Notes under the pieces: model-generated
What the model was told of the DNA's origin: nothing
The model's database searches: none
Seen by the model: the letters and a program-made list of their open reading frames with translations, nothing else
Program-made: the position numbers and the translations under genes
Origin: Bradyrhizobium diazoefficiens
GTDB lineage: Bacteria > Pseudomonadota > Alphaproteobacteria > Rhizobiales > Xanthobacteraceae
NCBI RefSeq assembly: GCF_018129965.1
Contig: NZ_JAFCKW010000002.1
Location: forward strand, 1-64,000
Length of the DNA stretch: 64,000 nucleotides
Direction of reading: 5' to 3'
Shown: piece after piece, positions 28,092 through 36,558 of the stretch
Position numbering within the stretch: the stretch's first letter is position 1
How the letters are laid out: each line of letters starts with the position of its first letter

Positions 28092-29357
28092 ATGGCGCTC
28101 GACATCCTCGTCCGGAACGTTGCACTCCGCAACATCGATGGTCTGCGCGACGTAGGCATTGCCAATGGGCGCTTCGTCAGCATCGAGATGCCTTCTGCAG
28201 CGGAGGCGGCGACATTGATGCTGGATGCCGAAGGCCGCATGGCGGTGCCCGGCTTCGTCGAACCACACATGCATCTCGACAAGGCGCTGACCATCGAGCG
28301 CGCGCCGGTTAACGTCTCTGGAACGCTCACCGAGGCGATCAAGATCATGTGGGACATCAAGCGCAACTATACAGTTGACGAAATCGCCGATCGTGCTTCG
28401 CGAGTGCTGGGGCGGGCCATTGAAAACGGTGTCTCTCATCTGCGCAGCCATGTCGACGTGGATCCGATCGGCGGAACCCGTCCGGCGGAAGGCGTGATCA
28501 AGGTCCGCGAGCGGTTTCGCGGGCTGCTCGATATCCAGATCGTCGCCTTTCCGCAGGAGGGCATCATTAAGTCGCCGGGGACGGAAGCCTTGCTGCGCGA
28601 GGTGATGAAGCTCGGTGCCGATGTGGTCGGAGGCATGCCTTTCAATGAAGCATCGCCATCAGCCAGCCGTCGGCACATCGAGGTTGTATTCGAAATTGCG
28701 AAGGAATTCGACGCGGACATCGATATGCATGTCGACGAGACCGACGATCCACAGGCGCGGACGCTGGAAGTGCTGGCCGAGTTGACGATCCGGAACGGCT
28801 GGCAGGGCCGTGTCGCCGCCAGCCACACATGTGCGCTCGCGAGTTATCCGCGCCACTATGCCGACCACGTCATCGGCAGGCTTCGCGAGGCCGACGTTAA
28901 CATTATTGCTAATCCCGCCACCAATCTGATGTTGCAAGGCCGCCTCGACGATTTTCCGAAGCGCCGCGGCTTAACGCAGGTGAAGGAACTTTTGGCGGCG
29001 GGTGTCAACGTCGCCTGCGGTCAGGATTGCTGCCAGGATACCTTCTACCCGTTCGGTCAGAACGATCCGTTGGAGATCGCATTCCTGCTCTGCCACGCCT
29101 CGCACATGAGTCAGCCCGCAGAAATTCTGACGGCAATGGAGACGGTCACGAGCCATGGCGCCAGGGCCCTGCGTTTCCCGATGCCCGTCGTCGCCGTCGG
29201 CGCGGTCGCTGATCTTGTGGTGCTCGATGCCCGCGATACTTGCGAGGCCATAACGACGCGGACGCCACGGCGCTGGGTGATCCGCAGGGGAAATTTGATC
29301 GCGGAGAGCACGATCGCGCGCCATCGTTATTTCGACCCCAAGCAGGCACATCGATGA
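28092..29357 (+). CDS. CodA-like amidohydrolase (cytosine deaminase/isopropylammelide hydrolase family), copy 1
   Basis: 421 residues, metal-dependent amidohydrolase. Metal ligands include PGFVEPHMHLDKAL, a second His in DMHVDETDDP, RVAASHTCALASYP and the late Asp in VACGQDCCQDTFYPFGQND. It belongs with CodA, AtzC and related deaminases of pyrimidine or triazine rings. It is separated from the molybdenum hydroxylase by 220 bases and converges on the barbiturase-like gene. Ring opening or deamination of a related heterocycle is likely; the exact substrate is open. Confidence 0.83.
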   Translation: MALDILVRNVALRNIDGLRDVGIANGRFVSIEMPSAAEAATLMLDAEGRMAVPGFVEPHMHLDKALTIERAPVNVSGTLTEAIKIMWDIKRNYTVDEIADRASRVLGRAIENGVSHLRSHVDVDPIGGTRPAEGVIKVRERFRGLLDIQIVAFPQEGIIKSPGTEALLREVMKLGADVVGGMPFNEASPSASRRHIEVVFEIAKEFDADIDMHVDETDDPQARTLEVLAELTIRNGWQGRVAASHTCALASYPRHYADHVIGRLREADVNIIANPATNLMLQGRLDDFPKRRGLTQVKELLAAGVNVACGQDCCQDTFYPFGQNDPLEIAFLLCHASHMSQPAEILTAMETVTSHGARALRFPMPVVAVGAVADLVVLDARDTCEAITTRTPRRWVIRRGNLIAESTIARHRYFDPKQAHR

Positions 29358-29444
29358 AGGTGCCAAGACCGCAGACCACCGGGCCGGAGGGTGCGTTGCG
29401 GTGTTCAATTATCGATGCCTGCACCGTTTCAAAGAGAAATCACT

Positions 29445-29466
29445 CCCTCTCCCGTCGGGGAGAGGG
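29445..29466. terminator. Palindromic hairpin between convergent genes
   Basis: CCCTCTCCC and GGGAGAGGG form a nine-base stem with a short loop. It lies in the 404-base gap between convergent genes (29358-29761), where nothing else is recognised. It may serve both directions, or be one of the short CTCTCCC/GGGAGAG palindromes common between genes in this bacterial group. Confidence 0.55.
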
Positions 29467-29761
29467 GCTCTTGATTTATCGTGAGACCGTATGCCTTCAT
29501 CCGATCGCTCGCATGCGGCTTCCCGCCACGGGAGAGGTAAAGCAAGACCTGCATCCCCTCCGATTCAACACGAACGACTCAGATTCTAGATACAGTTTTC
29601 ATCGCATTCTGGCTGAGACTGCGTTGCGCGAAACTGCCGGTCGCGGATTGTGATATGAATGCAATCTTGGACGATTCGGAAAGCTTTGTTCAACTTTAAA
29701 GTTCACCGGCTGCGTATCGCCGATCCGCTGTCTTGCTTGTTTTAATCCCGTTTCCGTGCCG

Positions 29762-30880
29762 TTATAAGCGGGCGATTGCCGCCACCGGGCCGCCGCCCGG
29801 TGGACCCTGATGCTCAGCCCCGCCGGAAACATACACAGCACCAGTTCCCGACAGGCCACTGATGAGCCCCCCAACGGCAGCGCGCGCATGTCGAGTGGAT
29901 CCGATATCCGAATCATCCAGCATGGTGTGGCGAAATCCGCGGATGGCTCCCTCCGGATGCGCCTCAGCTTTGGCAAAAATATTGACCAGCCGGTTCCGAG
30001 CGAGGGGATCGGAGATGTCGCTGATATTAACCCCAACGCTCTCCAGTGAATGAACTACCGCGGCGAAATCAATCGAGTCGCGCATCACGGCGTGTCCAAT
30101 GACAAATGGGCTTGCTGACGAGGTCGAATTGCCGAAGACGATTATGACGTTATGCATAAGCTCGATACCGGCCGAGGTGGAAGCGACAGAGGAAAACAGC
30201 TCCCAGTTCTTCAGAATCTGCTCATCCCGGATATCCCCGTCTATCTCGCCGAGCGCGACAGCAACGCCGAGGGCCGACGCGCCACGCGAATAAGCCATCG
30301 ATCCGTACGCACTCGTCGTGACAGTCTGGCTGCCTTTCGCATAAGTGGCGTCGATGCGCTCCATCGTCAGCAGAGGGCATTTGATTTGTACGAAATGGAC
30401 GTCCTGTGGATCATTGATTCCTGCGTCAGCCATTGCCAGGCGCACGGCAGTGGCGGTCTCGACGACTTGCACGGCGCGCCCGAGCTCTTCGGGCAAAAAA
30501 CTGCGAGTATGTGCAATTCCGACACTTAACCGCTTGCCCACCATGCCGTTACCGCCAGCGCGTTCAGCAAGCTCCGAGCGTATGAAAACGGTGATATGCG
30601 GACTGAGCACGCCTTCCGTACCGCCGGACATAACAAACGCGATCTTCTCTTCGACTCCATGTGGTGGCATGCCCAAGTAGGGTGCGAGCGCGTTGCACAA
30701 GGCAGACACCGCGTACTCACGAGTAAAATCGTTTACGCCGCCATTACCCTCGGTTTTTCCGAGGATCGCCAGAATTTCCGCCGGCTTTATCTTACCCGTT
30801 TCGATTAGCCCAACCAGGCCAGAGCTATCTCCGGGACCGTTCGTGGAAATTCGGATGACGTCAATTGATGTTCCTCGCAT
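29762..30880 (-). CDS. Barbiturase / cyanuric acid hydrolase family ring-opening amidohydrolase
   Basis: 372 residues, the normal length for this small, structurally unusual family (three repeated domains). Hallmarks are ILGKTEGNGGVNDFTREYA, FVMSGGTEGVLSPHITVF, HFVQIKCPLLTMERIDA, YSRGASALGVAVALGE, STSAGIELMHN and the end GGAEHQGPPGGGPVAAIA. The known reactions are barbiturate to ureidomalonate (barbiturase) or cyanurate to carboxybiuret (AtzD/TrzD). Neighbouring uracil-type enzymes favour barbiturase. A divergent LysR gene recalls the atzR-atzD layout, so cyanurate remains possible. Confidence 0.9.
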   Translation of the reverse strand: MRGTSIDVIRISTNGPGDSSGLVGLIETGKIKPAEILAILGKTEGNGGVNDFTREYAVSALCNALAPYLGMPPHGVEEKIAFVMSGGTEGVLSPHITVFIRSELAERAGGNGMVGKRLSVGIAHTRSFLPEELGRAVQVVETATAVRLAMADAGINDPQDVHFVQIKCPLLTMERIDATYAKGSQTVTTSAYGSMAYSRGASALGVAVALGEIDGDIRDEQILKNWELFSSVASTSAGIELMHNVIIVFGNSTSSASPFVIGHAVMRDSIDFAAVVHSLESVGVNISDISDPLARNRLVNIFAKAEAHPEGAIRGFRHTMLDDSDIGSTRHARAAVGGLISGLSGTGAVYVSGGAEHQGPPGGGPVAAIARL

Positions 30881-31248
30881 GACTACTCTCTATCTGCGCT
30901 GGACCAGAAGACGACACGGTTCTTCGTGCAGCCAGTGGCGTAAAATATTGTAATTTCTCCCAAGGAAGCCATCCGCGATCGCGATGAAAACCGTTGTCAT
31001 CTACTGTGCCGCAGACGACACGATAGTGAGATAAGCCTCTGCGAGGCGACAGCTAAACCGCCGATAAGCAATCATGAATGAGCTCACTCCAGCGAGCGCG
31101 ACAAGAAGCAAAAACAGGCCACAGCGTGCGTAAAAATCGCTCACTCGACCAATCAGTTGCCTGATGGTAGGCTTGGCAAATCGCGCCCTCGGTGCACTAG
31201 GTTTTTCATGGCATAAACCTTGCTGTATCGGCTGAAGCACAGGTCAGG
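30881..31248. promoter_or_regulatory. Divergent promoter region between barbiturase-like gene and LysR gene
   Basis: This 368-base space should contain the LysR binding site for both genes. A minus-strand open frame of 79 codons (31001-31240) with one hydrophobic helix is present, but has no known relative that I can name. Confidence 0.45.
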
Positions 31249-32238
31249 ATGCCAGAAATGAAGAAAAAGAAGGTCGCAGCCAAACACTTTTCGCGAACAT
31301 CTGCGCCGACGTTGCATCAAGCTGAGCGAGCCACGTCACGCAAGCGATTGCGCCCGCCGCGGACCCTGGTCTACATCGACGCCGTCGCCCGACACGGTTC
31401 GATCCGAAAAGCGGCCGAAGTTCTCCATGTCGCGTCGTCTGCGTTGAACCGCCAGATCCTTGCCTTAGAAATGGATCTGGGGGCGGCGTTGTTCGAACGC
31501 TTGCCGCGGGGCGTCCGCCTAACCTCGGCCGGCGAAGTCTTTCTGGTCTACGCACGCTTAGTGATCTCCGAACTGAAAGTCGCGGAATCACGTATCGAGC
31601 AACTCCATGGCCTCGTCCACGGACAAGTAAACGTCGCTGCTGCGGAGTCAGTTGCGGGCGAGTTGCTGCCATCAGCAATCACCAAGTTCCAGGCAGCCCA
31701 TCCGAAGGTGCGTTTCCACGTCCGCATCGGCGCCCCGGAAGAACTGGTGGAAGCCCTTATCGCGGATCAGGTCGATCTCATATTGACGCATGATGCGCCG
31801 CGTAAAAAGGATGTTGCTATCGTTGCTGTCGCCCGGCAGGCCCTCTGCGCGATGGTCATTCCAGATCATCCGCTCGCCGGTCGCGAAGAGCTGCGCTTGC
31901 GTGATTGTCTGGCATTTCCGTTGGCCCTTGCGGATAAGACGCTGGCGGGACGGGGCCTCATTGAACAAGTCCTTGCGCGGGCTTCGTTCGACCTCGAGCC
32001 CAGGCTAGTGTCCAACTCAGTCGAGGCGATGAAGGCGTTTGCTCATATGAATCGTGGCGTCTGCTTCCAGTTCCGGAGCCCAGGCAAGGCGTTAATCCCC
32101 CCAGGCGACATGATTGCGCTGCCTTTGGTCGATCCTCCCTTGTTGCAGGCGAGATTGTTCCTTGCGACGCGACGCGATCGCGTTCTACCGGTCGCCGCCG
32201 CGGCATTCGTCGAACAATTGAAGAGTGCGTTCGCCTGA
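31249..32238 (+). CDS. LysR-family transcriptional regulator
   Basis: 329 residues. The winged helix-turn-helix (about residues 38-95) reads GSIRKAAEVLHVASSALNRQ and LFERLPRGVRLTSAGE. The periplasmic-binding-like effector domain follows. The N-terminus carries about 30 extra basic residues; ATG 31258 is an alternative start. It is divergent from the barbiturase-like gene, the classic position for a LysR activator of that gene, probably responding to a pathway ring compound. Confidence 0.9.
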   Translation: MPEMKKKKVAAKHFSRTSAPTLHQAERATSRKRLRPPRTLVYIDAVARHGSIRKAAEVLHVASSALNRQILALEMDLGAALFERLPRGVRLTSAGEVFLVYARLVISELKVAESRIEQLHGLVHGQVNVAAAESVAGELLPSAITKFQAAHPKVRFHVRIGAPEELVEALIADQVDLILTHDAPRKKDVAIVAVARQALCAMVIPDHPLAGREELRLRDCLAFPLALADKTLAGRGLIEQVLARASFDLEPRLVSNSVEAMKAFAHMNRGVCFQFRSPGKALIPPGDMIALPLVDPPLLQARLFLATRRDRVLPVAAAAFVEQLKSAFA

Positions 32239-32460
32239 TTGACGGTACGGATCACGATGCGAAAGATATCTGACTTGAGTTCATTATCCGGTTGAGCCCT
32301 CTCGCCAGCATTAACAGCGCTCGTGCAATCCGGGTACTTGTGCGTTTTTTGCACCGCTATGAGCGATTCATAGCATTAGCGTAACGCACCATGCCCGCCT
32401 ACCATTGGGTCAATAGCTTCGGCGGTTTCAATAACGCGTGGTTTGCACACGAGCTTATCA

Positions 32461-33798
32461 ATGGCTTCCAAAGGATTCATTACAATACCAAAAACCAAGG
32501 TTCTTCGATTAAGGCGTGGCCGGGTGCACACGTCGCTTTTAGGGTCACCGGTGCATACACCAGAGAATGCCGACGGCCTCGTTGGGGTTGATATCGAGAC
32601 AGTCGATGGCCTCGTTTCCGCGATAGCGCCTGCAGGAACCTTTCCGAACAACCAAGGTATCGATCTGAATAGCGGAATTGTCTGGCCGACGTTTGTGGAT
32701 TCTCATTGTCATCTGGACATCAGTCATACATGGGAAAGGTCACCCAACGTTGATGGGACTTTCAAGAGTGCGCTTGCTGCGACAGCGGCGGATCATCGGA
32801 TAAACTCATCGTACGACGATGTTCGTCGACGCTTCGAGTTTGGTCTTCAATGTGCGTTTGCGCATGGTGTCGCCGCGATTCGAACGCATGTCGACTCAGA
32901 CGAGACTGAGGCTGAAAGACATTGGACGGTTTTTGGCGAGATGCGAGAGAAGTGGGCCGGAAGGGTGGAACTGCAGGCGACATCACTCACGGCAATCGAC
33001 GTGTTTGGTACCGACTTCGGACCCAAGCTTGCTGATTTAGTGGTCAAGTTCGGTGGTAATCTCGGAGCCGTGACTCCCGTTGGGGAGGATGACGATCATG
33101 GTGATATCTCCCCACGATTCCAGGCGTTGCTCGACCGCGTTTTTGAACTCGCGGAAGAGCGGAATCTAAATCTCGATTTTCACGTCGACGAGAGTGGCCG
33201 CCAGGGTGCGCGCGCGCTCGGTTTGATCGCCCGTACAGCGCTGCGCCGCCGTTTTCGGGGAGATATTTTGTGTGGACATTGTTGCAGTCTTTCTCTGCAA
33301 CCGGAGCAAATGGTGCAGGAAACACTAATCGCATGCGCCGAAGCTGAGATCTCGGTTGTCAGTCTTCCGATGTGCAACATGTATCTGCAGGATCGGGTAA
33401 AGGCGCGGACGCCGCGGTGGCGTGGCATCACTTTGCTCCACGAAATGGCGGAATACGGGATACCGGTCGCAGTTGGCCAAGATGATTGCCGAAATGCATT
33501 TCATGCCTATGGCGATCATAATATGCTGGAAGTCTTCGCAACTGCCGTACGTGCCGCACATCTTGATCGGCCCTTTGGCCGCTGGCCGCAAATAGCGACT
33601 TTGACACCCGCGCGCTTTATGAAACTTAAAGATTACGGCTCGATAACCATTGGCAAGCCGGCGAATCTTATTCTCTATAAAGCTCGGACGATGAGCGAGT
33701 TAATCTCTCGACCGCAGACCGAGCGCGTCGTCCTTCGCAGAGGTCTGGCTATCGACACCACATTGCCGGACTATTCGAATCTCGATGATCTTCAGTGA
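32461..33798 (+). CDS. CodA-like amidohydrolase, copy 2
   Basis: 445 residues from ATG 32461. Metal-site motifs are WPTFVDSHCHLDISH (the HxH is here written H-C-H), LDFHVDESG, LCGHCCSLSL and VAVGQDDCRNAFHAYGDHNM. It is in the same family as the amidohydrolase at 28092-29357 but clearly diverged, so probably acts on a different ring or a later step. It follows the LysR gene by 222 bases on the same strand. Confidence 0.83.
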   Translation: MASKGFITIPKTKVLRLRRGRVHTSLLGSPVHTPENADGLVGVDIETVDGLVSAIAPAGTFPNNQGIDLNSGIVWPTFVDSHCHLDISHTWERSPNVDGTFKSALAATAADHRINSSYDDVRRRFEFGLQCAFAHGVAAIRTHVDSDETEAERHWTVFGEMREKWAGRVELQATSLTAIDVFGTDFGPKLADLVVKFGGNLGAVTPVGEDDDHGDISPRFQALLDRVFELAEERNLNLDFHVDESGRQGARALGLIARTALRRRFRGDILCGHCCSLSLQPEQMVQETLIACAEAEISVVSLPMCNMYLQDRVKARTPRWRGITLLHEMAEYGIPVAVGQDDCRNAFHAYGDHNMLEVFATAVRAAHLDRPFGRWPQIATLTPARFMKLKDYGSITIGKPANLILYKARTMSELISRPQTERVVLRRGLAIDTTLPDYSNLDDLQ

Positions 33799-34512
33799 AG
33801 GACGAGACCATTATCAGGATGTCTTTCGTTTCACTTTCTTACAATTGAAAGTCTGCAAGATTATTCTACCATCCTAGTAACTAATTCTGTTTACTGTGCC
33901 TTCGAAACTGCGCGCCAAGTCCGCCACTTAGCCTGCTCGCGAAGAAGCTGCTAGTCCTCACGGTCAGCCCTTACGGAAAAGTGGGCAAATTGACCGAATG
34001 CCCGTGCGTCCGACGATTTATAGGTAATCGTCGTTCATCGACGGTAAAGTCGAGCGACTTGATATCCTTCACCGGCGCACGGAGATAAATCCCCACAGTG
34101 CCGCGGCGCCGTTCACCGCCGCAGGATGAGCCGACCGGTAAACTTTCATGCCGTCAAGATTGCGCGGAGCCCCTGCCGCGATCTCATCGAAGTGAGGTCG
34201 ATGAATTATCTCTTGAGGTATTATAAACCGTTTCTCGGCGATTAGAGGATCGAGGCGCTCGGATTCTCAGCTAAGATTTAATAACAATATATTGTTTCAT
34301 TGGCATCTGTGGACTGATCACGAATAGTAAGTGATAAGAACGCCATTCAAGATATTTTACCATGGTTAGACGGATAATCTTAGGATAGCTGGTTTCGGCG
34401 GAACAGTGGACGAGCACCTGCAATATACAAATATGTTGACATATATACCTGCTGAAGTATCTAGCTCCAAAGTGCACTCTTTCAATCGATGCCAACTTTG
34501 GAGGCCCGGGCC
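33799..34512. other. Long intergenic region, possible gene relic
   Basis: No intact gene. On the minus strand 34080-34203 reads as a plausible protein piece (GMKVYRSAHPAAVNGAAALW) that meets a stop, and similar sequence continues in the next frame to about 34030. This hints at a decayed gene I cannot name. The right end is AT-rich and holds the promoter of the alicyclic-acid operon. Confidence 0.3.
34425..34444. promoter_or_regulatory. Putative MarR-type operator, site 1
   Basis: ATACAAATATGTTGACATAT matches site 2 (41787-41806) at 17 of 20 positions and is nearly palindromic. It lies about 70-90 bases upstream of the first gene of the alicyclic-acid operon. The local MarR protein is the natural candidate binder. 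Confidence 0.6.
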
Positions 34513-36504
34513 ATGAATGCTCGATCTGCTCTTCTCGATCCAATCCGCGTGGGCTCCGCGACTCTGAGGAGCCGGATTGTTATGGGATCGATGCACACCG
34601 GCCTCGAATGTCACCCTGATCGCTTCGACGAATTGGGCCGGTTCTATGCCGAAAGGGCGAAGGGCGGTGCCGGCCTTATCGTTACTGGAGGCTTTGCTCC
34701 GAATTTCGCGGGCCGCATGAAGAACGAGCCCGGTACGTTCGAGCGTTCTGACCAAGTAAAGGATCACAAGAAAATTGTAGATCCCGTCCGGGCTGCTGGT
34801 GGGCGAATTCTCCTGCAGATATTGCACGCCGGGCGCTACGGATATCATCCCGCCGTGGTCGCACCTTCGGCGATCAAGTCGCCGATCAATCGCGACGTCC
34901 CGGCCGAGCTGACTTCCGACCGGATTGAGGAGACGATCAGGAATTATGCGACCACCGCTTGTCTTGCGATCGAAGCCGGATATGACGGCGTGGAAATCAT
35001 GGGATCGGAAGGCTATCTGATCAGCGAATTCCTCGCGCCTCGAACCAATCATCGGACCGACGAGTGGGGTGGTTCTCTCGAAAACCGGGGGCGTTTTCCG
35101 ATCGCTGTCGTCAAAGCCGTGCGCGCCGCCATAGGCAACGCGATCATTTCCTATCGTATATCCGCTCTCGAACTTGTCGAAGGTGGACTGACGCAAGATG
35201 AGACGCTTTGGCTCGCCAAGGAGGTCGAAAAAGTCGGAGCCGATTGTCTGTCGACGGGCATTGGTTGGCATGAAGCCGCCGTACCGACGATCGCCGGGGC
35301 CGTCCCGCATGCGGCATTCATCGAGTCGACCCGGCGTCTGAAGGAGGTCGTGAAGATCCCTGTCGCCGCGAGCAACCGCATCAATCTGGCGGAAGACGCC
35401 GCACGGATCATCTCGGATGGCTCCGCCGATCTGGTGTCGATGGCACGACCGCTGCTTGCTGACGCCGATTTCGTCAACAAGGTCGGCCGCGGTAGATCGG
35501 ATCTTGTCAACGTTTGCATTGCCTGCAACCAAGCCTGTCTCGACCACTACTTTACGGACCAGGTGATCACCTGTCTGGTGAATCCGCGTGCGGCTCGCGA
35601 AAACGAGTTCTCCGATACGTTGGCGAAGGCGGCGAAGCGGGTCGCGGTGGTAGGCGCGGGCGTCGCCGGCATGGCCGCCGCCCTCGAAGCGGGACGTCGC
35701 GGGCACCACGTGACGCTGTTTGAAAGTGCGCCCCGGATTGGTGGACAGTTCGCACTCGCGGCAGTCGTTCCGGGAAAGGAAGATTATGGGCTTTCCCTAA
35801 AGAGCTACGAGGCGCAACTGGCCGATGCTGGTGTCGAAATCAAGACGGGCGTCACTGTTGATCGGGAAGCTTTGAAGCGTGAGAACTTCGACGAGGTCAT
35901 CGTCTCGACCGGTGTAACGCCACGGTTGATCGACATTCCAGGCGCCGACGATCCTCGGATCGTCGGATACAACAAGATTCTCGATGGTACAGTGAGGGCC
36001 GGCGAGCGGGTGGTCATTATCGGGGGCGGAGGCATCGGACACGACGTCGCGCTTTTCCTTGCCATGGAGACAAACGGACGCCGGCAGACGCGCGAAGAGT
36101 TTTTCGAGCGGTGGGGCATCAACGGGAAATCGAAGGCACATCCCCCCAAGCGCCAGATCACGATGGTCAAGCGATCACCGGGCGCCTTTGGCCGGACGCT
36201 CGGCAAGAGCACAGGCTGGATTCTGCGACAGGAATTGAAGGATTTGAAGGTCCGCCAGATCGCTGACGCGCGTTATTTGAAAATCGACAGAGAAGGTCTG
36301 CACATCGCGCTGCCGGACCGCAACGAGGTTCTGCCCGCCGACACCATCGTGGTCTGCGCAGGCCAAGACTCTGATCGAAGGATTGCCGACGCCATCGCGG
36401 CGAGCGGCCAGACGGTGCACGTGATCGGAGGGGCGCGGCTTGCGGGCGAACTCGATGCCAAACGGGCCATCTACGAAGGCGCGATCCTCGGCAATCGCAT
36501 CTGA
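34513..36504 (+). CDS. 2,4-dienoyl-CoA reductase-like flavoprotein (FadH/old-yellow-enzyme family)
   Basis: 663 residues from ATG 34513, nine bases after GGAGG. An N-terminal FMN TIM barrel (about 1-350) has LLQILHAGRYG and EIMGSEGYLISEFLAPRTNH. A [4Fe-4S] cluster motif follows (CIACNQACLDHYF with an upstream/downstream Cys near VITCLVNP). The C-terminal FAD/NAD domains have VVGAGVAGMAAALEAGRRG and VVIIGGGGIGHDVALFLA. The usual role is NADPH-dependent removal of conjugated double bonds from dienoyl-CoA. Leading an operon with BadH and BadI, it may saturate cyclic dienoyl-CoA intermediates; that is inference. Confidence 0.87.
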   Translation: MNARSALLDPIRVGSATLRSRIVMGSMHTGLECHPDRFDELGRFYAERAKGGAGLIVTGGFAPNFAGRMKNEPGTFERSDQVKDHKKIVDPVRAAGGRILLQILHAGRYGYHPAVVAPSAIKSPINRDVPAELTSDRIEETIRNYATTACLAIEAGYDGVEIMGSEGYLISEFLAPRTNHRTDEWGGSLENRGRFPIAVVKAVRAAIGNAIISYRISALELVEGGLTQDETLWLAKEVEKVGADCLSTGIGWHEAAVPTIAGAVPHAAFIESTRRLKEVVKIPVAASNRINLAEDAARIISDGSADLVSMARPLLADADFVNKVGRGRSDLVNVCIACNQACLDHYFTDQVITCLVNPRAARENEFSDTLAKAAKRVAVVGAGVAGMAAALEAGRRGHHVTLFESAPRIGGQFALAAVVPGKEDYGLSLKSYEAQLADAGVEIKTGVTVDREALKRENFDEVIVSTGVTPRLIDIPGADDPRIVGYNKILDGTVRAGERVVIIGGGGIGHDVALFLAMETNGRRQTREEFFERWGINGKSKAHPPKRQITMVKRSPGAFGRTLGKSTGWILRQELKDLKVRQIADARYLKIDREGLHIALPDRNEVLPADTIVVCAGQDSDRRIADAIAASGQTVHVIGGARLAGELDAKRAIYEGAILGNRI

Positions 36505-36558
36505 TAATCGCGGCGAAGATCGCGGGAGCAGCAAAAAATATACGATGAGGAAGCATTG

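Noticed and set aside
28092..33798. Calling the locus an atrazine/cyanurate (atz/trz) cluster outright
   Set aside because: No biuret or allophanate hydrolase (AtzE, AtzF, TrzF) is visible, and the molybdenum hydroxylase has no place in that pathway; it is kept only as an alternative.
34366..35709. Long minus-strand open frame of about 447 codons
   Set aside because: It overlaps the FMN domain of the dienoyl-CoA reductase and has no conserved features.
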